Shown in pieces: positions 8,096-19,222 of a stretch of DNA of 64,000 nt. Location: positions 3,162,001-3,226,000 of the forward strand of contig OX421966.1 of the NCBI GenBank assembly GCA_949128115.1, given 5' to 3'. A model generated the notes under the pieces. The model searched no databases, was not told the DNA's origin, and was given only the letters and a program-made list of their open reading frames with translations. Within the stretch, counting starts at the first letter, position 1; the number at the start of each line of letters is the position of its first letter. The stretch comes from Anaspis maculata (Eukaryota > Arthropoda > Insecta > Coleoptera > Scraptiidae). A program made the position numbers and the translations under genes.

Positions 8096-10965
8096 TTAAA
8101 CAGCCCGAATCTAACCACAATAGCAATTCTAAATTGACTAACCACTTTGTTGTTATGCACTTGAACTTACAGGGTGGTCTTTTAAGTAAAAAAGACGAAT
8201 TGGAACTAATATTGATTAAGCACGACGTTGATATTTTGTGTTTATCTGAACACCACATGGACGCGGATGTCAAACATTTATGTATAGGAAATTATAAAGT
8301 TTTTAATGCATTTTCTAGATCTCGCTTTGCTGGTGGCGGTGTTTGCATATTAGCAAAGAATACTTTGAATATAAATTGTGTCTTATTAAAGAATGTCAGT
8401 ATCGAAAAAGACATCGAGATGTGTTTAATACAGTGTAACCTCATGAACAACAGTTCGCTAATTGTTGGAGTGATATATAGATCTCCCACTGGTGTCTTTG
8501 AAACATTTGTGAACCGGATTTCTGAGATTCTTGATGCTACCTATAAGCCGGAGAGTTCCCATATTATTTGTGGGGATTTCAATACAAATTTTTTGAACAA
8601 TGGTAATGACAGTAACGACGTAGTTAATTCGTTCAAGGAATACAATCTGAAACAAACAATTTATTCACCCACACGAGTTACATCACATAGCGGTACATGT
8701 ATTGATAACCTTTTCACCGATGTGGGGAGATATCACGCTGATGTATTTGACACAATTAGCTCTGACCATAAGTACCAGATTTTGACAATTTCGCTTGAGT
8801 CTGATTTTAGGGGCGGCGGACCAATTTTGAGACACCGCAGGCTGTTTAATGAGTCTAATATCGCCGCCTTCCGAAGCGCACTGGGTGCCATTGATTGGAA
8901 TGTTTTGATGTCGCGGGACCTTGGTGCAGATGTTCTGTTTGACTGTTTTTATTCAGAGCTTAGAAGTGCCTTTGAGCTTGGGTTTCCCTTGACTGGGTTT
9001 ACGCATCGCGGGCGGAGTAGTAGCAAGCGGTGGATCACGACTGAGATACGGAACTTGTCTACGACTTTGAGGGAGATGCACTCGGTATGTCGTAGCATTG
9101 ATAATCCACACTACAAACAAAAGTACGTTAATTTAAAAGCCTATTATCGAAAACAAATCAAAATTGCGAAAACAACCGTCAACAACAACAGAATTTTGGA
9201 TGCTGACAACGTGAGTAGGGAAACTTGGAAAGTTATAAACGAGAACAGAAGCGCATCGGAATCCATACCTAAACAGCTTCTCCATAATAACGAAAAAATT
9301 TTTGACTTACAGAGCATCACAGATGTTTTCAATGAACATTTTGCTGCACAGTCCAACAATTGTGATTCTCCAAAGCACTCGTTTTCGGGCGTTCCTTTCC
9401 ATGATAAAACTTTTTTTCTGTATCCTTCCGATCCGACAGAAATAGAACTCACAATTACAAAAGTCTGTAACAAGAGATCCGCTGGGATGGATGAGATACC
9501 TGGAACAATACTTATGGCTGTTAGAGATTTGATCTCACCTGTTCTTTCGTACATCATTAACCGAAGTTTCACTGAGGGTACGTACCCAGCTTCTCTTAAA
9601 GTATCTAAGGTCATCCCGGTGTATAAGAAGAAGGGAAATACCCTTCATGCTGACAACTACAGGCCCGTAGCTCTCCAGTGCCAGGTGGGTAAAATATTCG
9701 AACACTGCTTTAACAATAGATTGAATACATTTCTCGAAGAAAACAACATTCTCTCAAATAACCAATACGGTTTTAGATCTAAACGTTCGACTCATCTGGC
9801 GTTGGAGAGTGCGCTGGCCTGTGTCCATGATCATGTCAATGGCAGGGATGCTGTTGTGGGCCTATTCTTCGACATGTCGAACGCTTTTGGATCTATTGAC
9901 CACGGCCTGCTTTTGGATAAGCTCAATAGGATGGGAGTTCGAGGCACAAGCAATAAATGGATCGAATCATATTTATCAGATAGGACACAGCACGTTGTTA
10001 TTGATGGCATTAGATCGGTGGGTAGGGTGATCAGCAGGGGTAGCCCGCAGGGCTCGGGCATTTCGGCAACTCTGTTCAACTGCTATATCAATGACCTGCC
10101 AACGAACAAGATTCCAGGAGCAAAATTCACCATATATGCTGATGATACTAGTGTTGTTGTGGGAACGGATGATAGAGTGAACCTACCTAAGATTGCTCAG
10201 TCATGTATAGATTATGTTGCAGGATGGTGCGAGCATAACGGGATCAGACTGAACATTGGAAAGTCGGTGGTGATGAAAATAACGACTAAAAACTCAACAA
10301 TTGACTCCAGCCTTCTGCTGAGAAATGAGGGCAAATCAGTTAAAAATGTGAGTTCTACAAAATTTCTGGGACTATATATTGATCAAAAACTTACATGGAA
10401 TGCACATATCGGGGATCTTGTTTCGAAGCTCAGTAGTTGCACGTTCCTGATTCGCTCGATCAGGGGCACAGTCTCCTCGGGTGTGCTGAGGGTCATATAT
10501 TTTTCTATGTTTCAGTCCAGACTCACTTACGGAATTCTGCACTGGGGTTGTGCCGCAAATATGAAGCGTGTTCTCGTGGCGCAGAAAAGAGTTGTTCGAT
10601 GCATGACGGGTTCTTCAAACAGATCATCCTGCAGACCATTGTTCCTTAAATTGAATGTGATGACGGTGACGTCTCTGTATTTGTATTCCTTGTTGATGTA
10701 TGTTAGGGCGAACATCGATAAATGCACCTTGAGACGGAATATTCACGGTCATGACACGAGAAATGGCAATCTGCTTGATGTCCCATTCTCAAGACTTGTC
10801 ATTGGACAGCACAGTCTTCAATATATGAGTCGCAGGGTGTACAATCACGCGTTGAAGGTTCACGGATGTTTCACTGACGCTGATACACATCGTGTTTTTG
10901 TGAGAAAAATAAAGCAATTTTTAATTGCCAAATGCTTTTATACACTCGATGAGTTCTTTCTGTAA
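8029..10965 (+). CDS. LINE ORF2: AP-like endonuclease and reverse transcriptase
   Basis: Open frame of 978 residues ending in TAA, within the usual length for CR1/Jockey-type ORF2. The N-terminal third is an exonuclease-endonuclease-phosphatase domain (about residues 40-255): HLNLQGG with N46, CLSEHH with E74, VIYRSP with Y150, CGDFN with D183 and N185, and SSDHK with D246-H247. These match metal-binding and catalytic positions of APE-like LINE endonucleases, which nick target DNA. The reverse transcriptase domain (about 480-790) shows SAGMDEIPG, NYRPVAL, QYGFRSKRST, FFDMSNAFGSID with D615, GSPQGSGIS, YADD with D705-D706, and KFLGLYID, so all three catalytic aspartates are present. AFGSID differs from the common AFD motif. 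A C-terminal region follows, without a visible RNase H motif. The ATG at 8,029 lies inside the ORF1 end, in a poor context (T at -3, G at +4); an alternative ATG at 8,155 sits just before the endonuclease. Expression may depend on reinitiation. No stop or frameshift is seen. Confidence 0.93.
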   Translation: MASRNKSEQVFSQEEGLTGSKLVKQPESNHNSNSKLTNHFVVMHLNLQGGLLSKKDELELILIKHDVDILCLSEHHMDADVKHLCIGNYKVFNAFSRSRFAGGGVCILAKNTLNINCVLLKNVSIEKDIEMCLIQCNLMNNSSLIVGVIYRSPTGVFETFVNRISEILDATYKPESSHIICGDFNTNFLNNGNDSNDVVNSFKEYNLKQTIYSPTRVTSHSGTCIDNLFTDVGRYHADVFDTISSDHKYQILTISLESDFRGGGPILRHRRLFNESNIAAFRSALGAIDWNVLMSRDLGADVLFDCFYSELRSAFELGFPLTGFTHRGRSSSKRWITTEIRNLSTTLREMHSVCRSIDNPHYKQKYVNLKAYYRKQIKIAKTTVNNNRILDADNVSRETWKVINENRSASESIPKQLLHNNEKIFDLQSITDVFNEHFAAQSNNCDSPKHSFSGVPFHDKTFFLYPSDPTEIELTITKVCNKRSAGMDEIPGTILMAVRDLISPVLSYIINRSFTEGTYPASLKVSKVIPVYKKKGNTLHADNYRPVALQCQVGKIFEHCFNNRLNTFLEENNILSNNQYGFRSKRSTHLALESALACVHDHVNGRDAVVGLFFDMSNAFGSIDHGLLLDKLNRMGVRGTSNKWIESYLSDRTQHVVIDGIRSVGRVISRGSPQGSGISATLFNCYINDLPTNKIPGAKFTIYADDTSVVVGTDDRVNLPKIAQSCIDYVAGWCEHNGIRLNIGKSVVMKITTKNSTIDSSLLLRNEGKSVKNVSSTKFLGLYIDQKLTWNAHIGDLVSKLSSCTFLIRSIRGTVSSGVLRVIYFSMFQSRLTYGILHWGCAANMKRVLVAQKRVVRCMTGSSNRSSCRPLFLKLNVMTVTSLYLYSLLMYVRANIDKCTLRRNIHGHDTRNGNLLDVPFSRLVIGQHSLQYMSRRVYNHALKVHGCFTDADTHRVFVRKIKQFLIAKCFYTLDEFFL

Positions 10966-11123
10966 TATATTTTTGTATATATGTATCTTCTTATTGTCAC
11001 AGTGTGTGGCTGTATGTGTACCGTCTGCCAGATGTATATAAACTGTGTTAAGTGACTGTCTGACTTTGCCGATTTTATGTGTAGATTCTCAAATCTGTAT
11101 ATTTTCATAAGGCATAAATAAAT
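10966..11123 (+). other. LINE 3' UTR with AATAAA
   Basis: About 160 bp of T-rich non-coding sequence follows the ORF2 stop. An AATAAA polyadenylation signal lies at 11,117-11,122, directly before the repeat tail. In LINEs of this group the 3' end is recognised by the reverse transcriptase, but no hairpin was established here by eye. Confidence 0.75.
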
Positions 11124-11148
11124 ACTTTACTTTACTTTACTTTACTTT
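11124..11148 (+). repeat. (ACTTT)5 tail at the 3' end of the LINE
   Basis: Five ACTTT units in a row end the element in place of a poly(A) tail. Short tandem tails of this sort are usual in CR1/L2-like LINEs and reflect slippage at the start of reverse transcription. The last two T residues are shared with the satellite target (TTGG), so the 3' junction shows 2-bp microhomology. Confidence 0.88.
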
Positions 11149-14100
11149 GGTTGAAGTCTGGAGTCACGTGAGTTGAAGCTTGGGTACACGTGAGTTGAAG
11201 CCTGAATTTCTTTAATACTAAATATGTCTTTAGTTTTTCGATATTCGTGTTCTTCCGTCAGATATTGCGTTTGGAACAAGTAGCTGCCAACTTCAAAAGT
11301 GGTGACCGATCGTTTCAAAAGACACGTGGATTGAGGCCTGGAGTCACGTGGGTTGTAGCCTAAAGTCACGTGGGTTGAAGCCGGAAGTCACGTGGGTTGA
11401 AGCCTGAATTTTTTCAATAACAAATATGTCTTTAGTTTTTCGATATTCGTGTTCTTCCGTCGGATATTGCGTTTAGAACAAGTAGCTGCCAACTTCAAAA
11501 GTGGTGACCGATCGTTTCAAAAGTCACGTGGATTGAAGCCTGGAGTCACGTGGGTTGTAGCCTAAAGTCACGTGGGTTGAAGCCTGAAGTCACGTGGGTT
11601 GATGCCTGAAATTTTTCAATAACAAATATGTCTTTAGTTTTTCGATATTCGTGTTCTTCCGTCGGATATTGCGTTTAGAACAAGTAGCTGCCAACTTCAA
11701 AAGTGGTGACCGATCGTTTTAAAAGTCACGTGGGTTGAAGCTAGGAGTCACGTGGGTTGAAGCCTGAAGTCACGTGGGTTGAAGCCTGAAGTCACGTGGG
11801 TTGAAGCCTGAATTTTTTCAATAACAAATATGTCTTTAGTTTTCCGATATTCATGTTTTTCCGTCAGATATTGCGTTTGGAACAAGTAGCTGTCAACTTC
11901 GAAAGTGGTGACCGATCGTTTTAAAAGTCACGTGGGTTGAAGCCTAGAGTCACGTGGGTTGAAGCCTGAAGTCACGTGGGTTGAAGCCTGAAGTCACGTG
12001 GGTTGAAGCCTGAATTTTTTCAATAACAAACATGTCTTTGGTTTTTCGATATTCGTGTTCTTCCGTCAGATATTGCGTTTAGAACAAGTAGCTGCCAACT
12101 TCAAAAGTGGTGACCGATCGTTTCAAAAGTCACGTGGGTTGAAGCCTGGAGTCACGTGGGTTGAAGCCTGAGGTCACGTGGGTTGAAGCCTAAAGTCACG
12201 TGGGTTGAAGCCTGAATTTCCTCAATAACAAATATGTCTTTAGTTTTTCGATATTCGTGTTATTTCGTCAGATGTTGCGTTTGGAACAAGTAGCTGCCAA
12301 CTTCAAAAGTGGTGACCGATCGTTTTAAAAGTCACGTGGGTTGAAGCCAGGAGTCACGTGGGTTGAAGCCTGAAGTCACGTGGGTTGAAGCCTAAAGTCA
12401 CGTGGGTTGAAGCCTGAATTCTTTCAATAACAAATATGTCTTCAGTTTTCCGATATTCGTGTTCTTCCGTCAGATATTGCGTTTGGAACAAGTAGCTGTC
12501 AACTTCAAAAGTGGTGACCGATCGTTTTGAGAGTCACGTGGGTTGAAGCCAAGAGTCACGTGGGTTGGAGCCTGGAGTCACGTGGGTTGAAGCCTGAAGT
12601 CATGTGGGTTGAAGCCTGAATTTTTTCAATAACAAATATGTCTTTGGTTTTTCGATATTCGTGTTCTTCCGTCAGATATTGCGTTTGGAACAAGTAGCTG
12701 CCAACTTCAAAAGTGGTGACCGATCGCTCTAAAAGTCACGTGGGTTGAAGCCTGGAGTCACGTGGGTTGAAGCCTGAAGTCACGTAAACTGGAGCCTGAA
12801 GTCACGTGGGTTGAAGCCTGGATTTTTTCAATCAAAATATGTCTTTAGTTTTTCGATACGCGTGTTCTTCCGTCAGATATTGCGTTCCAAACAAGTAGCT
12901 GCCAACTTCAAAAGTGGTGACCGATCGTTTTAAAAGTCACGTGGGTTGAAGCCTGGAGCACGTGGGTTGAAGCCTGAAGTCACGTGGGTTGGAGCCTAAA
13001 GTCACGTGGGTTGAAGCCTGAATTTTTTCAAAAACAAATATGTATTTAGTTTTTCGATATTCGTGTTCTTCCGTCAGATATTGCGTTTAGAACATGTAGC
13101 TGCCAACTTCAAAAGTGGTGACCGATTGTTTCAAAAGTCACGTGGGCTGAAGCCCGGAGTCACGTGGGTTGAAGCCTGGAGTCACGTGGGTTGAAGCCTG
13201 AAGTCACGTGGGTTGAAGCCTAAATTTTTTCAATAACAAATATGTCTTTAGTTTTTCGATATTCGTGTTCTTCCGTCAGATATTGCGTTTGGAACAAGTA
13301 GCTGCCAACTTCAAAAGTGGTGACCGATCGTTTTAAAAGTCACGTGGGTTGAAGTCTGGAGTCACGTGCGTTGAAGCCTGAGGTCACGTGAGTTGAAGCC
13401 TGAATTTCTTTAATACTAAATATGTCTTTAATTTTTCGATATTCGTGTTCTTCCGTCAGATATTGCGTTTGGAACAAGTAGCTGCCAACTTCAAAAGTGG
13501 TGACCGATCGTTTTCACAGTCACGTGGGTTGAAGCCAGGAGTCACGTGGGTTGAAGCTGGAAGTCACGTGGGTTGAAGCCTGAAGACACGTGGGTTGAAG
13601 CCTGAATTTTTTCCATAACAAATATGTCTTTAGTTTTCCGATATTCGTGTTCTTCCGTCAGATATTGCGTTTGGGACAAGTAGCTGTCAACTTCAAAAGT
13701 GGTGACCGATCGTTTTTCAAGTCACGTGGGTTGAAGCCTAGAGTCACGTGGGTTGAAGCCTGAAGTCACGTGGGTTAAAGTCTGAATTTCTTTAATACTA
13801 AATATGTCTTTAGTTTTTCGATATTCGTGTTCTTCCGTCAGATATTGCGTTTGGAACAAGTAGCTGCCAACTTCAAAAGTGGTGACCGATCGTTTTCAAA
13901 GTCACGTGGGTTGAAGCCAGGAGTCACGTGGGTTGAAGCCTGAAGTCACGTGGGTTAAAGCCTAAAGTCACGTGGGTTGAAGCCTGAATTTTTTCAATAA
14001 CAAATATGTCTTTAGTTTTCCGATATTCGTGTTCTTCCGTCAGATATTGCGTTTGGAACAAGTAGCTGTCAACTTAAAAGTGGTGACCGATCGTTTTTCA

Positions 14101-14960
14101 AGTCACGTGGGTTGAAGCCTAGAGTCACGTGGGTTGAAGCCTGAAGTCACGTGGGGTGAAGCCTGAATTTCTTTAATACTAAATATGTCTTTAGTTTTTC
14201 GATATTCGTGTTCTTCCGCCAGATATTGCGTTTGGAACAAGTAGCTGCCAACTTCAAAAGTAGTGACCGATCGTTTTCAAAGTCACGTGGGATGAAGCCT
14301 GAAGTCACGTGGGTTGAAGCCTGAATTTTTTCAATAACAAATATGTCTTTAGTTTTCCGATATCCGTGTTCTTCCGTCAGATATTGCGTTTGGAACAAGT
14401 AGCTGCCAACTTCAAAAGTAGTGACCGATCGTTTTGAAAGTCACGTTGGTTGAAGTCTGGAGTCACGTGAGTTGAAGCCTGAGGTCACGTGAGTTGAAGC
14501 CTGAATTTCTTTAATACTAAATATGTCTTATTTTTTCGATATTCGTGTTCTTCCGTCAGATATTGCGTTTGGAACAAGTAGCTGCCAACTTCAAAAGTGG
14601 TGACCGATCGTTTTCAAAGTCACGTGGGTTGAAGCCAGGAGTCACGTGGGTTGAAGCCTGAAGTCACGTGGGTTGAAGCCTCAAGTCACGTGGGTTGAAG
14701 CCTGAATTTTTTCGATAACAAATATGTCTTTGGTTTTTCGATATTCGTGTTCTTCCGTCAGATATTGCGTTTAGAACAAGTAGCTGCCAACTTCAAAAGT
14801 GGTGACCGATCGTTTCAAAAGTCACGTGGATTGAAGCCTGGAGTCACGTGGGTTGTAGCCTAAAGTCACGTGGGTTGAAGCCTGAAGTCACGTGGGTTGA
14901 TGCCTGAAATTTTTCAATAACAAATATGTCTTTAGTTTTTCGATATTCGTGTTCTTCCGT

Positions 14961-16302
14961 CGGATATTGCGTTTAGAACAAGTAGCTGCCAACTTCAAAA
15001 GTGGTGACCGATCGTTTTGAAAGTCACGTGGGTTGAAGCTAGGAGTCACGTGGGTTGAAGCCTGAAGTCACGTGGGTTGAAGCCTGAAGCACGTGGGTTG
15101 AAGCCTGAATTTTTTCAATAACAAATATTTCTTTAGTTTTCCGATATTCATGTTTTTCCGTCAGATATTGCGTTTGGAACAAGTAGCTGTCAACTTCGAA
15201 AGTGGTGACCGATCGTTTCAAAAGTCACGTGGGTTGAAGCCTAGAGTCACGTGGGTTGAAGCCTGAAGTCACGTGGGTTGAAGCCTGAAGTCACGTGGGT
15301 TGAAGCCTAGAGTCACGTGGGTTGAGGCCTGAAGTCACGTGGGTTGGAGCCTGAAGTCACGTGGGTTTAAGCCTGAATTTTTTCAGTGACAAATATTTCT
15401 TTAGTTTTCCGATATTCGTTTTCTTCCGTCAGATATTGCGTTTGGAACAAGTAGCTGCCAACTTCAAAAGTGGTGACCGATCGTTTTCAAAGTCACGTGG
15501 GTTGAAGCCAGGAGTCACGTGGGTTGAAGCCTGAAGTCACGTGGGTTGAAGCCTTAAGTCACGTGGGTTGAAGCCTGAATTTTTTCGATAACAAATATGT
15601 CTTTGGTTTTTCGATATTCGTGTTCTTCCGTCAGATATTGCGTTTAGAACAAGTAGCTGCCAACTTCAAAAGTGGTGACCGATCGTTTTGAAAGTCACGT
15701 GGGTTGAAGCTAGGAGTCACGTGGGTTGAAGCCTGAAGTCACGTGGGTTGAAGCCTGAAGCACGTGGGTTGAAGCCTGAATTTTTTCAATAACAAATATG
15801 TCTTTAGTTTTCCGATATTCATGTTTTTCCGTCAGATATTGCGTTTGGAACAAGTAGCTGTCAACTTCGAAAGTGGTGACCGATCGTTTCAAAAGTCACG
15901 TGGGTTGAAGCCTAGAGTCACGTGGGTTGAAGCCTGAAGTCACGTGGGTTGAAGCCTGAAGTCACGTGGGTTGAAGCCTAGAGTCACGTGGGTTGAGGCC
16001 TGAAGTCACGTGGGTTGGAGCCTGAAGTCACGTGGGTTTAAGCCTGAATTTTTTCAGTAACAAATATTTCTTTAGTTTCCCGATATTCGTGTTCTTCCGT
16101 CAGATATTGCGTTTGGAACAAGTAGCTGCCAACTTCAAAAGTGGTGACCGATCGTTTTCAAAGTCACGTGGGTTGAAGCCAGGAGTCACGTGGGTTGAAG
16201 CCTGAAGTCACGTGGGTTGAAGCCTGAAGTCACGTGGGTTGAAGCCTGAATTTTTTCGATAACAAATATGTCTTTAGTTTTTCGATATTCGTGTTCTTCC
16301 GT
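14961..16302 (+). repeat. 671-bp three-monomer tandem duplication in unit 1
   Basis: Copy 1 is about 14,961-15,631 and copy 2 about 15,632-16,302. Each copy is three monomers of 201, 202 and 268 bp. The 201-bp monomer has a one-base loss in a 22-bp unit, reading GAAGCACGTG instead of GAAGTCACGTG; that deletion is present in both copies. Edges are defined by single-base differences (GTCGGA against GTCAGA), so they are good to a few tens of bases. Confidence 0.82.
15127..15394 (+). repeat. Longest monomer form, 268 bp (seven 22-bp units)
   Basis: The 114-bp core is followed by seven 22-bp units starting at 15,224, 15,246, 15,268, 15,290, 15,312, 15,334 and 15,356. The units are not identical: CCTAGA, CCTGAA, GAGGCC, GGAGCC and TTAAGCC endings give each a signature. 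The same seven-unit run recurs at about 15,895, 37,620, 38,291 and 60,491, so it was copied with its neighbours and not made afresh each time. Confidence 0.88.
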
Positions 16303-19222
16303 CAGATATTGCGTTTGGAACAAGTAGCTGCCAACTTCAAAAGTGGTGACCGATCGTTTTCAAAGTCACGTGGGTTGAAGCCAGAAGTCACGTGGGTTGA
16401 AGCCTGAAGTCACGTGGGTTGAAGCCTAAAGTCACGTGGGTTGAAGCCTGAATTTTTTCGATAACAAATATGTCTTTAGTTTTTCGATATTCGTGTTCTT
16501 CCGTCAGATATTGCGTTTGGAACAAGTAGCTGCCAACTTCAAAAGTGGTGACCGATCGTTTCGAAAGTCACGTTGGTTGAAGTCTGGAGTCACGTGAGTT
16601 GAAGCTTGGGTACACGTGAGTTGAAGCCTGAATTTCTTTAATACTAAATATGTCTTTAGTTTTTCGATATTCGTGTTCTTCCGTCAGATATTGCGTTTGG
16701 AACAAGTAGCTGACAACTTCAAAAGTGGTGACCGATCGTTTCCAAAGTCACGTGGGTTGAAGCCAGGAGTCACGTGGGTTGAAGCCTGAAGTCACGTGGG
16801 TTGAAGCCTAAAGTCACGTGGGTTGAAGCCTGAATTTTTTCGATAACAAATATGTCTTTAGTTTTTCCTATATTCGTGTTCTCCCGTCAGATATTGCGTT
16901 TAGAACAAGTAGCTGCCAACTTCAAAAGTGGTGACCGATCGTTTCAAAAGACACGTGGATTGAGGCCTGGAGTCACGTGGGTTGTAGCCTAAAGTCACGT
17001 GGGTTGAAGCCTGAAGTCACGTGGGTTGAAGCCTAAAGTCACGTGGGTTGAAGCCTGAATTTTTTCGATAACAAAGATGTCTTTAGTTTCCCGATATTCG
17101 TGTTCTTCCGTCAGATATTGCGTTTAGAACAAGTAGCTGCCAACTTCAAAAGTGGTGACCGATCGTTTCAAAAGTCACGTGGATTGAAGCCTGGAGTCAC
17201 GTGGGTTGTAGCCTAAAGTCACGTGTGTTGAAGCCTGAAGTCACGTGGGTTGAAGCCTGAATTTTTTCGATAACAAATATGTCTTTAGTTTTTCCTATAT
17301 TCGTGTTCTTCCGTCAGAGATTGCGTTTAGAACAAGTAGCTGCCAACTTCAAAAGTGGTGACCGATCGTTTCAAAAGACACGTGGATTGAGGCCTGGAGT
17401 CACGTGGGTTGTAGCCTAAAGTCACGTGGGTTGAAGCCGGAAGTCACGTGGGTTGAAGCCTGAATTTCTTCAATAACAAATATGTCTTTAGTTTTTCGAT
17501 ATTCGTGTTCTTCCGTCGGATATTGCGTTTAGAACAAGTAGCTGCCAACTTCAAAAGTGGTGACCGATCGTTTCAAAAGTCACGTGGATTGAAGCCTGGA
17601 GTCACGTGGGTTGTAGCCTGAAGTCACGTGGGTTGAAGCTTTAAGTCACGTGGGTTGGAGCCTGAATTTTTTCAATAACAAATATGTCTTTAGTTTTCCG
17701 ATATTCGTGTTCTTCCGTCGGATATTGCGTTTGGAACAAGTAGCTGTCAACTTCAAAAGTGGTGACCGATCGTTTCAAAAGTCACGTGGGATGAAGCCTT
17801 GAGTCACGTGGGTTGAAGCCTGAAGTCACGTGGGTTGAAGCCTGAAGTCACGTGGGTTGAAGCCTGAATTTTTTCAATAACAAATATGTCTTTGGTTTTT
17901 CGATATCCGTGTTCTCCCGTCAGATATTGCGTTTGGAACAAGAAGCTGCCAACTTCAAAAGTGGTGACCGATCGTTTCAGAAATCACGTGGGTTGAAGCC
18001 TGGAGTCACGTGGGTTGAAGCCTGAGGTCACGTGGGTTGAAGCCTGAAGTCACGTGGGTTGAAGCCTGAATTTTTTCAATAACAAATGTCTTTGGTTTTT
18101 CGATATCCGTGTTCTCCCGTCAGATATTGCGTTTAGAACAAGTAGCTGTCAACTTCAAAAGTGGTGACCGATCGTTTCAAAAGTCACGTGGGTTGAAGCC
18201 TGAAGTCACGTGAGTTGAAGCCTGAAGTCACGTGGGTTGGAGCCTGGAGTCACGTGGGTTCAAACCTGAACTTTTTGGATAACAATTGTGTCTTTTTTTC
18301 TATATTTGTGTTTGTTCGTCAAATGTTGCGTTTGGAACAAGTAGCTGCCAACTTCAAAAGTGGTGACCGATCGTTTTGAAAGTCACGTGAGTTGAAGCCT
18401 GAAGTCACGTGGGTTGAAGCCTTGATTCACGTGGGTTGAAGCCTGAAGTCACGTGAGTTAAAACCTGAACTTTTTCGATAACAATTGTGTCTTTTCTTCT
18501 TTATTTGTGTTCGTTCGTCAGATGTTGCGTTTGGAACTAGTTGCTGCCAACATCAAAAGTGGTGACCGATCTTTTCAAAAGACACGTGGGTTGAAGCCTG
18601 AAGTCACGTGGGTTGAAGGCTGGAGTCACGTGGGTTGAAACCTGAACTTTTTGGATAACAATTGTGTCTTTTTTTCTATATTTGTGTTCGTTCGTCAGAT
18701 GTTGCGTTTGGAAAGAGTAGCTGCCAACTTCAAAAGTGGTGACCGATCGTTTTCAAAGTCACGTGAGTTGAAGCCTGAAGTCACGTGGGTTGAAGCCTGA
18801 AGTCACGTGGGTTGAAGCCTGGAGTCACGTGGGTTGAAACCTGAACTTTTTGGATAACAATTGTGTCTTTTCTTCTATATTTATGTTCGTTCGTCAGATG
18901 TTGCGTTTGGAACAAGTAGCTTCCAACATCAAAAGTGGTGACCGATCGTTTCAAATTCACGTGAGTTGAAGCCTGAAGTCACGTGGGTTGAAGCCTGAAT
19001 TTCTTTAATACTAAATATGTCTTTAGTTTTTCGATATTCGTGTTCTTCCGTCAGATATTGCGTTTGGAACAAGTAGCTGCCAACTTCAAAAGTGGTGACC
19101 GATCGTTTTCAAAGTCACGTGGGTTGAAGCCAGGAGTCACGTGGGTTGAAGCCTGAAGTCACGTGGGTTGAAGCCTGAATTTTTTCGATAACAAATATGT
19201 CTTTAGTTTTCCGATATTCGTG

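Larger units (their letters stand above)
7609..11146 (+). mobile_element. 5'-truncated CR1/L2/Jockey-type LINE inserted in the satellite
   Basis: A unique segment of about 3.54 kb replaces one position in a satellite monomer. The left flank ends AAAGTCAC at 7,608 and the right flank resumes TTGGTTGAAG at 11,147. Undisrupted monomers elsewhere (near 16,560, 33,020 and 34,140) read AAAGTCACGTTGGTTG, so one G is missing at the site and no target-site duplication is seen. The element contains a C-terminal piece of ORF1, a complete ORF2 and a short 3' UTR with an (ACTTT)n tail. Loss of the 5' end is typical of incomplete target-primed reverse transcription. The open ORF2 suggests a recent insertion. 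The exact clade cannot be fixed without a tree; CR1, L2 or Jockey-like are all possible. Confidence 0.93.

Noticed and set aside
9144..9614. Minus-strand open frame of 156 codons inside the LINE
   Set aside because: It is the shadow of the ORF2 reverse transcriptase region; the plus-strand frame has all the conserved motifs.
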